A DNA stretch of 58,627 nucleotides from Lentzea kentuckyensis (lineage in GTDB: Bacteria > Actinomycetota > Actinomycetes > Mycobacteriales > Pseudonocardiaceae), in contig NZ_MUYM01000101.1 in the NCBI RefSeq assembly GCF_002150765.1, positions 1 to 58,627 of the forward strand, written 5' to 3'. The notes beneath the pieces were generated by a model. That model was not told where the DNA came from, did no database searches, and saw nothing but the letters and a program-made list of their open reading frames with translations. The translations under genes were made by a program, and so were the position numbers. Below are positions 28,191 through 36,502 of this stretch, one piece after another (the stretch's first letter is position 1; each line of letters begins with the position of its first letter).

Positions 28191-28204
28191 TGAAACAGGT
28201 TCTC
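28191..28204. promoter_or_regulatory. KstR box between the DUF35 operon and the Rv3520c-like gene
   Basis: TGAAACAGGTTCTC keeps the AAC and GTTCT cores of the KstR palindrome. It is central in the 45-base divergent gap, so one site probably controls both transcripts. Confidence 0.75.
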
Positions 28205-28226
28205 GAAATGGTGGCAAGATGGGTCC

Positions 28227-29255
28227 ATGAAGCTCGGTCTGCAGCTCGGCTACTGGGGTGCCGCGCCACCCCCGAACGCCCCCGAACTCGTGGCGGCGGC
28301 AGAGGAATTCGGCTTCGACGCGGTGTTCGCGGCCGAGGCGTGGGGATCGGACGCGTTCACCCCGTTGGCGTGGTGGGGATCCGACACCCGGCGGGTCCGG
28401 CTCGGCACGTCCGTCGTGCAGATGTCGGCCCGTACACCGGCGGCGTGCGCGATGCACGCACTGACGCTCGATCACCTCTCAGGTGGACGGTTCGTGCTCG
28501 GCCTGGGCGTGTCCGGGCCGCAGGTCGTGGAGGGCTGGTACGGCCGGCCGTTCGCCAAACCCCTTGCCAGGACCAGGGAATACGTCTCGATCCTGCGCAA
28601 GGTGCTGGCTCGCGAAGCCCCGGTCACCAACGACGGTCCGCACTTCCCGTTGCCCTACCAGGGACCGGGATCGATCGGGCTCGGCAAGCCGTTGAAGCCC
28701 ATCACCCACCCGCTGCGCGCCGACCTGCCGATCTGGCTCGGCGCCGAAGGACCGAAGAACGTGGCGCTGACCTCGGAGATCGCCGACGGCTGGCTCGCGA
28801 TCTACTACGCGCCCAGGCTCGCCGGCATGTACGACGAGTGGCTGGAGGAGGGGTTCGCCAAATCCAGCCGCAGCAGGGAGAACTTCGAGGTCGCGGCCAC
28901 CTGCCAGGTCGTCGTGACGGACGATCCCGTCGGCGTGAGGGCCCAGCTCAAGCCGTTCGTCGCTTTGTACATCGGCGGAATGGGCGCGCCCGGCATGAAC
29001 TTCCACGCCGAGGTCTTCACCCGGATGGGATACGGCGAGGCGGTGCAGGACATCGGCAGGCTGTTCCTCTCCGGACGCAAGGAGGAGGCCGTGCAAGCGG
29101 TTCCGGACGAGCTGGTGGCCGAGATCAGCATCGTCGGCAGTGCCGAGCACGTCCGCGAGGAGGTCGGCCGCTGGGAGAAGGCCGGCGTCACGATGCTGCT
29201 CGTCGGCTGCCGTGACGTTGCCTCGATCAAGGCGGTCGCTGAGGCTTGTCAGTAG
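28227..29255 (+). CDS. Luciferase-like F420-dependent-type oxidoreductase (Rv3520c-like)
   Basis: The 342-residue LLM protein begins MKLGLQLGYWGA and contains FAAEAWGSDAFTPLAWWGS, RLGTSVVQMSARTPAACAMHALTLDHLSGGRF, and PKPLxRTREY-like and HPLRADLPIWLGAEGPKNVAL blocks, all very close to the KstR-regulated Rv3520c. Its reaction in sterol catabolism is not established. It starts 22 bases after the shared KstR box. Confidence 0.85.
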   Translation: MKLGLQLGYWGAAPPPNAPELVAAAEEFGFDAVFAAEAWGSDAFTPLAWWGSDTRRVRLGTSVVQMSARTPAACAMHALTLDHLSGGRFVLGLGVSGPQVVEGWYGRPFAKPLARTREYVSILRKVLAREAPVTNDGPHFPLPYQGPGSIGLGKPLKPITHPLRADLPIWLGAEGPKNVALTSEIADGWLAIYYAPRLAGMYDEWLEEGFAKSSRSRENFEVAATCQVVVTDDPVGVRAQLKPFVALYIGGMGAPGMNFHAEVFTRMGYGEAVQDIGRLFLSGRKEEAVQAVPDELVAEISIVGSAEHVREEVGRWEKAGVTMLLVGCRDVASIKAVAEACQ

Positions 29256-29256
29256 G

Positions 29257-29270
29257 TGAAACGCGTTCTA
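29257..29270. promoter_or_regulatory. KstR box upstream of the acyl-CoA synthetase operon
   Basis: TGAAACGCGTTCTA has a complete right half-site (GTTCTA) and AAC on the left. It begins two bases after the stop of the luciferase-like gene and 10 bases before the GTG at 29281, giving this operon its own KstR-controlled promoter. Confidence 0.85.
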
Positions 29271-29280
29271 CTTTGAGGGT

Positions 29281-30813
29281 GTGGTCACAGGACTCTGGAA
29301 CATCGCAGCCGATCAGCCGGACCTGACCGCGCTGGTCGATCCGAGTGGTCGCGAGATCACCTACCGAGAGCTTTCGGCGCAGGCCGACCGCTACGGGCGC
29401 GGGTTCCAGTCCCTGGGGCTGGAACCCGGCGACAGCATCGTGCTGATGCTGCCGAACAGCGCCGAACTGGTCGCGGTGTACTTCGCCGCGTACCAGACCG
29501 GCCTCTACGTCGTCATGGCGAACTGGCACCTGACCGGCGCCGAGGTCGCGTACCTCGTGCAGGACAGCGGCGCCAAGGCCTTCGTGTCGCACGAACGGTT
29601 CGCTGCCGCCGCGACGGAAGCCGCGGCCAGCCTGCCCGCCAACGCGAAGTACTCCGTCGGGGAAGTTCCCGGCTTCCTGCCGCTCGACGATCTCGGCGCG
29701 GGCGCGGAGGGACGGCCGGACGTTCGCACGGCCGGCTCGCCGATGCTTTACACGTCCGGTACGACCGGGCGGCCCAAGGGCGTGCGCAGGCCGCTGACCG
29801 GTGCCGACCCGGACGTTGTTCCGCCGTCCGCGCCCTGGTTCTTCGGCATCTTCGGGATCAAGCCGCACGACGGGCACGTGCACCTCTGCGGGTCGCCGCT
29901 CTACCACACCGCGGTGCTCAACTTCGTCGTCATCTCGATCCAGCTCGGCCACACCGCCGTGCTGATGGACCACTGGTCGCCGGAGGAGATGCTGCGGCTG
30001 ATCGACCGGTACGCGGTCACCCACAGCCACATGGTGCCGACCCAGTTCCACCGCCTGCTGGCGCTGCCCGACGAGGTGAAGGCCAAGTACGACCTGAAGT
30101 CGTTGCGCGCGATGATCCACGGCGCCGCGCCGTGCCCGCTGGAGGTCAAGCGCCGGATGCTCGACTGGTGGGGGCCAGTGGTGATCGAGTACTACGCGGC
30201 CACCGAGGGTGGCGGCACCGCGATCACCGCGCAGGAATGGCTGCGCAAACCGGGATCCGTCGGCCTGCCGTGGCCGACGTCCGAGATCAAGATCCTCGGC
30301 GAGGACGGCAGCGAGCTGCCGGTGGGCGAGCGCGGCCTGGTCTACATGCGGATGGGCGACGCGACGTTCGAGTACCACAAGGACGCCGAGAAGACCCGTG
30401 CCGCGCGAGTGGGGCGGCTCTTCACGTTGCAGGACATCGGTTATCTGGACGAGGACGGCTACCTGTTCCTGTGCGACCGCAAGAACGACATGATCATCTC
30501 CGGTGGCGTGAACATCTACCCGGCGGAGATCGAGGGCGAGCTCGTGTGCCATCCCAAGGTGGCGGACGTGGCCGTGTTCGGCGTGCCGCACCCGGACTGG
30601 GGCGAGGAGATCAAGGCCGTCGTCCAGCCCGCGGACGGGGTGGTCGGTGATGACGCGCTGACCGAGGAACTGCTGGAGTTCGCCCGCACGCGGCTCGCGA
30701 AGTTCAAGCTGCCGCGCACGATCTCGTACCTGGACGAACTGCCGCGCGACCCGAACGGCAAGCTGTACAAGCGAAAGCTGAGGAGCCAAGAAGGAAGTTC
30801 AAGCAGTGCGTGA
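29281..30813 (+). CDS. Acyl-CoA synthetase (ANL superfamily) of the side-chain module
   Basis: The 510-residue protein has the P-loop YTSGTTGRPKGVRR, EYYAATEGG, the FTLQDIGYLDEDGYLFLCDRKNDMIISGG hinge and a C-terminal PNGKLYKRKLR with the catalytic lysine. It differs from FadD19 (34916) and FadD3 and is not FadD17-like at the N-terminus. The KstR box and the downstream F420/flavin and KstD genes imply a steroid-acid substrate; chain length is unknown. Confidence 0.85.
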   Translation: MVTGLWNIAADQPDLTALVDPSGREITYRELSAQADRYGRGFQSLGLEPGDSIVLMLPNSAELVAVYFAAYQTGLYVVMANWHLTGAEVAYLVQDSGAKAFVSHERFAAAATEAAASLPANAKYSVGEVPGFLPLDDLGAGAEGRPDVRTAGSPMLYTSGTTGRPKGVRRPLTGADPDVVPPSAPWFFGIFGIKPHDGHVHLCGSPLYHTAVLNFVVISIQLGHTAVLMDHWSPEEMLRLIDRYAVTHSHMVPTQFHRLLALPDEVKAKYDLKSLRAMIHGAAPCPLEVKRRMLDWWGPVVIEYYAATEGGGTAITAQEWLRKPGSVGLPWPTSEIKILGEDGSELPVGERGLVYMRMGDATFEYHKDAEKTRAARVGRLFTLQDIGYLDEDGYLFLCDRKNDMIISGGVNIYPAEIEGELVCHPKVADVAVFGVPHPDWGEEIKAVVQPADGVVGDDALTEELLEFARTRLAKFKLPRTISYLDELPRDPNGKLYKRKLRSQEGSSSSA

Positions 30814-31261
30814 TCTGATCAAGATGACGGACGCGGAAGTCGACACTTTCCTGAGTGAGCAGAAGACGTTGATCGTCGCCACCATCGGCCGCAACGGCCT
30901 GCCGCACCTCGCGCCGATGTGGTTCGCGGTACTGGACGGCGAGATCGTGTTCTGCACCGACCGCAAGTCGCAGAAGATCGTGAACCTGCAACGCGATCCG
31001 CGCTGCAGCGTGCTGGCGGAGGCGGGGGAGACCTACGACCAGCTGCGCGGCGTGCACATGGAGGGCGTCACCGAGTTCACCCCGGACCTCGGCCGGGTGG
31101 TGGACGCCGTGGTGGCACGCAACTTCGGTGAGGTGGGCGACGACCCCACCGCCCGTGAGGCCCTGCGCAAGGCGATGTCCCGGCGCGTGGCCGTGATCTT
31201 CCGTCCGACGCGCACAGCCAGCTGGGACCACCGGAAGACGATGTCGGGAGCGACCCCATGA
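30806..31261 (+). CDS. PPOX-class split-barrel flavin/F420-binding protein
   Basis: The 151-residue split-barrel protein has FLSEQKTLIVATIGRNGLPHLAPMWF, IVFCTDRKSQKIVNLQRDPR and a C-terminal FRPTRTASWDHRK, fitting the pyridoxamine-phosphate-oxidase-like F420-dependent group. The GTG lies eight bases inside the end of the synthetase gene. It may be a deazaflavin-dependent reductase of a steroid intermediate. Confidence 0.75.
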   Translation: MRDLIKMTDAEVDTFLSEQKTLIVATIGRNGLPHLAPMWFAVLDGEIVFCTDRKSQKIVNLQRDPRCSVLAEAGETYDQLRGVHMEGVTEFTPDLGRVVDAVVARNFGEVGDDPTAREALRKAMSRRVAVIFRPTRTASWDHRKTMSGATP

Positions 31262-32964
31262 ACCTGAACCGCCGCCAGGTGCTCGCCGGAGCCGGTCTCG
31301 CGCTGGCCTCCGGACTCGTCAAACCCTCCTCTGCCTCCGCCGACCTCGGCGAGTTCGACGTCGTGGTGGTCGGCGCGGGCGCGGCCGGCATGACCGCCGC
31401 CCTCACCGCGGCCAAACGCGGCCTGAGCTGCGTGGTGCTGGAGAAAGCGCCGACCTACGGCGGCTCCGCGGCCAGATCTGGCGCCGGCATCTGGATCCCC
31501 AACAACGAGGTGATCCTCGCCGCCGGAGTCCCGGACACGCCCGCGAAGGCCGCGCAGTACATGGCGGCCGTCGTCGGTGACATCCCGTTGGTGCGGCAGC
31601 AGGCCTATCTGACGTACGGGCCGCAGATGATCTCGTTCGTCATGCGCAACAGCCCGCTGCGCTTCCGGCACATGGACGGCTACAGCGACTACTACCCGGA
31701 ATACCCCGGAGGCATCGCCAAGGGTCGCTCGATCGAACCCGAGATGCTCGACGGCCGCATCCTCGGCGACGAGCTCGCTCACCTGAACGCGCCCTACCTC
31801 GCCACCCCGGCGGGCCTGGTCATCTACGGCGCCGACTACAAGTGGCTCGCCCTCGCCCTGGTCAACGCGAAGGGCGCCGCCACGGCCGCCGCCGCGCTGG
31901 CCCGCGGTACGGCCGCCGCGCTGGCGGGCCAGAAGCCGTTGACGATGGGCCAGGCGCTGGCCGGTGGTCTGCGGGCGGGCCTGATGCAGTCTCAGGTGCC
32001 CGTGTGGCTGAACACCGGGTTGGAAGACCTGCACCTGGTGAACGGCGCGGTTCGCGGCGTCGTCACGTCGCGCGGCCTCGTGCGCGCTCGCCGCGGCGTG
32101 ATCATGGGTTCCGGCGGCTTCGAGCACAACGCGTCCATGCGCGCCCAGTACCAACGCCAGCCCATCGGCACGTCCTGGACGGTCGGCGCCAAGGAGAACA
32201 CCGGCGACGGCCACCGCGCGGGCCTGCGCGCGGGCGCAGCGCTGGACCTGATGGACGACGCCTGGTGGGGCCCGGCCATCCCGACGCCCGGCTCACCGTA
32301 CTTCTGCCTCGCCGAACGCACCCTGCCCGGCGGCCTGATGATCAACGCCGCGGGGCGGCGGTTCGTCAACGAGGCCGCGCCCTACAGCGACGTCGTGCAC
32401 GTCATGTACGACAAGAACCCGACTTCACCGTGCATCCCGGCGTGGCTCGTCGTCGACCAGAACTACCGCAACAAGTACCTGTTCGCCGACATCGCCCCGG
32501 CCCTGCCGCTGCCCGACGGCTGGTACCAGTCCGGCGCGGTGGTGAAGAACTGGTCGCTCGACGGCCTGGCCTCGGCCATCGGCGTTCCCGGCGCCGCTCT
32601 GAAGGACACCGTCAGCCGGTTCAACAACCAGGCTTTCACCGGCCGCGACACGGATTTCGGGCGCGGCGAGTCCGCCTACGACCACTACTACACGGATCCG
32701 GCGGTGTTCCCGAACTCGTGCCTCGCGCCGTTGTGGGCACCGCCGTACTACGCCTTCAAGATCGTGCCGGGCGACCTCGGGACGAAGGGCGGGATGGTCA
32801 CGGACGCGCGTGCGCGTGTGCTGCGGCCGGACGGTTCGGTGATTCCGGGGCTGTACGCGGCGGGCAACGTCAGCTCGGCCGTGATGGGGCGGAGTTACGC
32901 CGGGGCGGGGTCGACGATCGGGCCGGCCATGACGTTCGGGTACATCGCGGCCAACGACATCTAA
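31258..32964 (+). CDS. kstD: 3-Ketosteroid Δ1-dehydrogenase (KstD) with a putative Tat signal
   Basis: The 568-residue protein carries the FAD loop VGAGAAG (38-44), GYSDYYPEYPGG (141-152) with active-site tyrosines, DLMDDAWWGP and the C-terminal SYAGAGSTIGPAMTFGYIA, in which Tyr547/Gly551 match the KstD catalytic pair. KstD introduces the 1(2) double bond in ring A. Unusually it begins MNLNRRQVLAGAGLALASGL with SASA before the domain, a twin-arginine-type leader absent from typical cytosolic KstD. The ATG overlaps the previous stop by four bases. A close relative with a different steroid substrate is possible. Confidence 0.85.
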   Translation: MNLNRRQVLAGAGLALASGLVKPSSASADLGEFDVVVVGAGAAGMTAALTAAKRGLSCVVLEKAPTYGGSAARSGAGIWIPNNEVILAAGVPDTPAKAAQYMAAVVGDIPLVRQQAYLTYGPQMISFVMRNSPLRFRHMDGYSDYYPEYPGGIAKGRSIEPEMLDGRILGDELAHLNAPYLATPAGLVIYGADYKWLALALVNAKGAATAAAALARGTAAALAGQKPLTMGQALAGGLRAGLMQSQVPVWLNTGLEDLHLVNGAVRGVVTSRGLVRARRGVIMGSGGFEHNASMRAQYQRQPIGTSWTVGAKENTGDGHRAGLRAGAALDLMDDAWWGPAIPTPGSPYFCLAERTLPGGLMINAAGRRFVNEAAPYSDVVHVMYDKNPTSPCIPAWLVVDQNYRNKYLFADIAPALPLPDGWYQSGAVVKNWSLDGLASAIGVPGAALKDTVSRFNNQAFTGRDTDFGRGESAYDHYYTDPAVFPNSCLAPLWAPPYYAFKIVPGDLGTKGGMVTDARARVLRPDGSVIPGLYAAGNVSSAVMGRSYAGAGSTIGPAMTFGYIAANDI

Positions 32965-33230
32965 GCAGGCTGCCAGAAGTTGTGTCCGTAACCCGATCGA
33001 GCACACCCCCGCCTTGCGTTGATGGCGTCTGCAAGTACCACCAACTCAACATCAACAGGCACTTACCTACTACCAACAGGGCAATCACGCCAGGCACGCC
33101 GGTCCGGCGCACGGCGACCAGGTTGAGCGTCGTATCGCGGTCATGGTCGACTCGGCGGCAAGCAGATGTGCATCTTCATGTGGCGCGGGCGGAGGCCACG
33201 CGGTTTCGGACAGGACTTCTGGCCAGTTGC
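32965..33230. repeat. Stop-abutting repeat element, copy B (266 bp)
   Basis: It fills the whole convergent gap: the left end GCAGGCTGCCAGAAGTTGTG follows the kstD TAA directly, and the right end (read outward GCAACTGGCCAGAAGTCCTG) follows the TGA of the minus-strand gene at 33231 directly. The termini share GCCAGAAGT..TGTCCG as imperfect inverted repeats. The interior is nearly identical to copy C apart from a ~115-base stretch missing here. Confidence 0.85.
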
Positions 33231-34001
33231 TCAGGAGTTGGTCAGTTCCCACACGGTGACCTGGCCGGTGATCCCGGCCGGGTCCACCGTGGCGACCTCG
33301 ATCAGGAAGATCCGGCCCTCGGGCGTGCTGCCGCACACGCGGCTGCCGGTGACCAGGTTCTCCGCGTCGCTCGTCGCCTCCTTGGCGAGGTGGGCGACGC
33401 ACTCCGCTCGTCCTGGCACGCCGTCGCTGAGCCACTCCGCCAGCCAGTGACCGGGATCGCCGTGCAGCCGACCTGGGGTGAGCGGCCAGACGTTGTGCCC
33501 GTCCTTGCCGCGTGGCTCCTGGAAGTCGAGGTTGTAGCTGCCGAACGGCAACGTCCCGCTGAACCGCACGCCGGCGCCCGTGGCCGGTGGCGGGGCGGCC
33601 GCGGTGTCGAACGTGGTCGTGGGCACGGGTGGGACGGTGGTCGGGGCGCCTACGGGTGGGCGCGGCGCTGTGCCGACCGGCGCTGGACGGGCGGCCCTGG
33701 CAGCGGCCGAGGTCGTCGGCGAGTTGGAGGCGACTGGCGGCGTCGTGCCGGATTCCGCGGTCGTCGCGACGGCGGCGGCCACGGGCGTCTGCTTCGCGGA
33801 CTCGTGCGGCCAGAACAGTGTCACCGCCAGCGCGGAGAGCCCAACCACTGCAACCGACACCGTCAGACACCAGAACACCTTGCCGCGCGGCAGTTTGCCG
33901 GGCGCGTTCACATAGACGTCGCCGATCGATCCTGCCTGGATCGACGGGCCGTTCACCACGCCGTCGACGTCGTTGCCAGTCGACTGGTCTTCCTCGGACA
34001 T
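33231..34001 (-). CDS. Single-pass membrane protein with Pro/Thr/Ala linker and extracytoplasmic domain
   Basis: The 256-residue protein has a cytosolic N-terminus with VNGPSIQAGSIGDVYVN, one transmembrane helix (43-64), an Ala/Pro/Thr-rich stalk (~70-140) and a C-terminal domain of ~110 residues with two cysteines (ECVAHL, SRVCGS). The NGPSIQAGSIGDVY-type motif is a recurrent N-terminal tag in actinomycete membrane or effector proteins. No known function; no link to sterols is apparent. Confidence 0.7.
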   Translation of the reverse strand: MSEEDQSTGNDVDGVVNGPSIQAGSIGDVYVNAPGKLPRGKVFWCLTVSVAVVGLSALAVTLFWPHESAKQTPVAAAVATTAESGTTPPVASNSPTTSAAARAARPAPVGTAPRPPVGAPTTVPPVPTTTFDTAAAPPPATGAGVRFSGTLPFGSYNLDFQEPRGKDGHNVWPLTPGRLHGDPGHWLAEWLSDGVPGRAECVAHLAKEATSDAENLVTGSRVCGSTPEGRIFLIEVATVDPAGITGQVTVWELTNS

Positions 34002-34049
34002 ACGTGGCTGATCGGCGGGCCGCCGTCAGGTGTTACGGGTACGAACGAT

Positions 34050-34841
34050 CTATCGGCCGTTGAAGTTCGGCTTCCGCTTCTCCGCGAACGCCCGAGGGCC
34101 CTCCTTCGCGTCCTCGCTGCGGAACACCTCCATGCCCAGTCGAGCGTCCACTTTGAACGCCTCGTTCTCGTGCATGCCCTCGGTCTCCCGCATGGTCCGC
34201 AGGATCGCCCGCACGGCCAGCGGCCCGTTGGCCGTGATCAACGCGGCCAGTTCCAGCGCCTTGGTCAACGCCTGCCCGTCCGGCACGACGTGCCCGATCA
34301 GGCCGATCTCCTTGGCCTCGGCGGCGAAGATGTGCCGTCCGGTCAGCAGCAGGTCGGCCGCCACGGTGTACGGGATCTGGCGCGGCAGCCGGACCGCGGA
34401 GCCGCCGAGCGGGAACAGGCCCCAGCGCGCCTCGGAGACGCCGAAGCGGGCGCTCTCGCCGGCCACGCGGATGTCCGTCGCCTGCAGGATTTCCGTGCCA
34501 CCGGCGACCGCGGGACCTTCCACCGCAGCGATCAACGGTTTCGTCAATCGACGACCCTTCAGCAGCGGTTCGATGACCGAGAAGTCGTACTTTCCCGCCG
34601 ATTCGCTGGGGTGATTGGAGGTCATGGCCTTCAGGTCGGCGCCCGCGCAGAAGGAGCCGCCGGCGCCGGTGAGGACGCAGACGCGGACGTCCGGGTCGTT
34701 GTCCACGCGGTCCCAGGCCTCGCGCATGATCGCCATCATCGGGCCCGACAACGCGTTGCGGACCTCCGGGCGGTTCATCGTGACGACCAGAACGTTGTCG
34801 ACCAGGTCCACCAACGCGTGTGGCTCTGTCGTGGTGGTCAT
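34050..34841 (-). CDS. echA19: EchA19, side-chain enoyl-CoA hydratase
   Basis: The 263-residue crotonase has VVTMNRPEVRNALSGPMM, DRVDNDPDVRVCVLTGAGGSFCAGADLKAM and VEGPAVAGGTEILQATDIRVAG, matching EchA19, which hydrates the steroid side-chain enoyl-CoA. ATG 34841 has AGGAGG upstream; a longer frame to 34898 would cross the KstR box. It is divergent from fadD19, keeping the mycobacterial echA19/fadD19 adjacency. Confidence 0.9.
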   Translation of the reverse strand: MTTTTEPHALVDLVDNVLVVTMNRPEVRNALSGPMMAIMREAWDRVDNDPDVRVCVLTGAGGSFCAGADLKAMTSNHPSESAGKYDFSVIEPLLKGRRLTKPLIAAVEGPAVAGGTEILQATDIRVAGESARFGVSEARWGLFPLGGSAVRLPRQIPYTVAADLLLTGRHIFAAEAKEIGLIGHVVPDGQALTKALELAALITANGPLAVRAILRTMRETEGMHENEAFKVDARLGMEVFRSEDAKEGPRAFAEKRKPNFNGR

Positions 34842-34890
34842 CGAGGCGCCTCCTGGATCGAGTTTGACCGCACGGGGGATTGTCCAGAAC

Positions 34891-34904
34891 AGTAACACGT
34901 TCTA
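34891..34904. promoter_or_regulatory. KstR box between echA19 and fadD19
   Basis: AGTAACACGTTCTA has a perfect right half and the AAC core on the left. It is 12 bases from the fadD19 ATG and 50 from the echA19 ATG, placed to control both. Confidence 0.85.
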
Positions 34905-34915
34905 CTTTCTCTGTT

Positions 34916-36502
34916 ATGGCCCTCAACGTCGCAGACCTCGTTGAACACGCCGTCGACACCGTGCCCGACCGGACCGCGCTCGTCTGCGGCTCCAAGAGGG
35001 TCACCTACGCCGAACTTGAGTCGCGAGCCAACAAACTGGCTCACCACCTGGCAAAGAACGGTGTGACACAGGGTGCGCACGTGGGGCTCTACGCGCGCAA
35101 CTCGATCGAGCTCGTCGAGTCCATGCTCGCGGTCTACAAGCTGCGCGCGGTGGTCATCAACGTGAACTACCGCTACACCAAGAACGAGTTGCAGTACTTG
35201 TTCGGCGAGTCGGATCTGGTCGCACTCATACACGAACGGCGGTACGCGCCGTTGGTGGCGGATGTCGGCGCGCCCGGACACACCGTCGTGATCGACGACG
35301 AGTCCGACGAGGACTTCGCCGGCGCCGACTACGAGACCGCGCTGGCCGAGGAGTCCGACGAACGCGACTTCGGGCCGCGCAGCCCCGACGATCTCTACAT
35401 CCTCTTCACCGGCGGTACGACCGGCATGCCGAAGGGCGTGATGTGGCGGCACGAGGACGTGTGGCGCACACTCGGCGGCGGCATCGACTTCGTGACCGGC
35501 GAACGGCTCACCGACGAGTGGCAGCAGGCTCGCGCCGGCAAGGACTACGGGCTGGTCCGGCTCTGCCTGCCCCCGCTGATCCACGGCGCCGCGCAGTGGG
35601 CCGTGCTGGGCGCGTTGTTCTGCGGCAGCACGGTGGTGCTCGTGCCGAAGTTCGACCCCGCCGAGATCTGGCGGGCGATCGACCGGGAGAAGGTCCAGGT
35701 CGCCGCGATCACCGGGGACGCCATGGGCCGGCCGCTGATCGAGGAGTTCCAGCGCGGTGAGTACGACGGCTCGTCGTTGTTCATCATCAACAGCAGCGCC
35801 GCGTTGTTCTCCTTCACCGTGAAGAAGCAGTACCAGGAGCTCCTGCCGCACACGACGTTGCTGGAGTCGATCGGGTCGAGCGAGACCGGGTCCACCGGCA
35901 TCGGCGCGGTGCCCAAGGAGATCGAGAAGACCGACGGCACCAAGGTGAAGCTCAACGAGGACACCATCGTCATCGACGAGGACGGCAACAAGCTCGAACC
36001 GGCGCCGGGTGTCATCGGCAAGCTGGCGCGCGGCGGGCACATCCCGCTCGGCTACTACAAGGACCCGGAGAAGACCGCGCGGATGTTCGTCGAGGTCGAC
36101 GGCAAGCGGTTCACGGTGCCCGGCGACTACGCGCGGTTCGAGGCCGACGGCGACATCACGTTGCTGGGCCGGGGCAACACCTGCGTGAACACCGGCGGCG
36201 AGAAGGTGTTCCCGGAGGAGGTCGAGGCGGCGCTCAAGTCGCACCCGGACGTGTTCGACGCGCTCGTGATCGGCATTCCGGACGACCTGCTCGGCCAGCG
36301 CGTGGGCGCCATCGTGCATCCGCGTGACGGCGCGACGCCGACACTGTCCGAACTGGACGCTCACGTGCGCGAAACGCTCGCGGGCTACAAAGTGCCGCGG
36401 TCGCTGTGGCTGGTCGACGAGATCGGCCGCACCCCCAGCGGCAAACCCGACTACCAGTGGGCAAAGCGCCACGTGGAGGACCATGCGCACCAGCCTGTGT
36501 GA
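34916..36502 (+). CDS. fadD19: FadD19, steroid side-chain acyl-CoA synthetase
   Basis: The 528-residue ANL enzyme starts MALNVADLVEHAVDTVPDR, with P-loop LFTGGTTGMPKGVMWRHED, SIGSSETG, GRGNTCVNTGGEKVFPEEVE and the C-terminal YKVPRSLWLVDEIGRTPSGKPDYQWAK. FadD19 activates C26 or C24-branched steroid acids. It is preceded by the KstR box and overlaps the next gene by 20 bases. Confidence 0.92.
   Translation: MALNVADLVEHAVDTVPDRTALVCGSKRVTYAELESRANKLAHHLAKNGVTQGAHVGLYARNSIELVESMLAVYKLRAVVINVNYRYTKNELQYLFGESDLVALIHERRYAPLVADVGAPGHTVVIDDESDEDFAGADYETALAEESDERDFGPRSPDDLYILFTGGTTGMPKGVMWRHEDVWRTLGGGIDFVTGERLTDEWQQARAGKDYGLVRLCLPPLIHGAAQWAVLGALFCGSTVVLVPKFDPAEIWRAIDREKVQVAAITGDAMGRPLIEEFQRGEYDGSSLFIINSSAALFSFTVKKQYQELLPHTTLLESIGSSETGSTGIGAVPKEIEKTDGTKVKLNEDTIVIDEDGNKLEPAPGVIGKLARGGHIPLGYYKDPEKTARMFVEVDGKRFTVPGDYARFEADGDITLLGRGNTCVNTGGEKVFPEEVEAALKSHPDVFDALVIGIPDDLLGQRVGAIVHPRDGATPTLSELDAHVRETLAGYKVPRSLWLVDEIGRTPSGKPDYQWAKRHVEDHAHQPV

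Noticed and set aside
32965..33230. The repeat element as a fragment of an insertion sequence with a lost transposase
   Set aside because: No transposase-like residues (DDE, HUH or serine recombinase motifs) can be read in any frame of any copy, and no target duplications were found. It is kept as an unclassified element.
31842..34895. A 1017-codon plus-strand open frame over kstD, repeat copy B and antisense to echA19
   Set aside because: The product is Arg/Gly/Pro low-complexity with no motifs and it is out of frame with kstD; it is typical of high-GC shadow frames.
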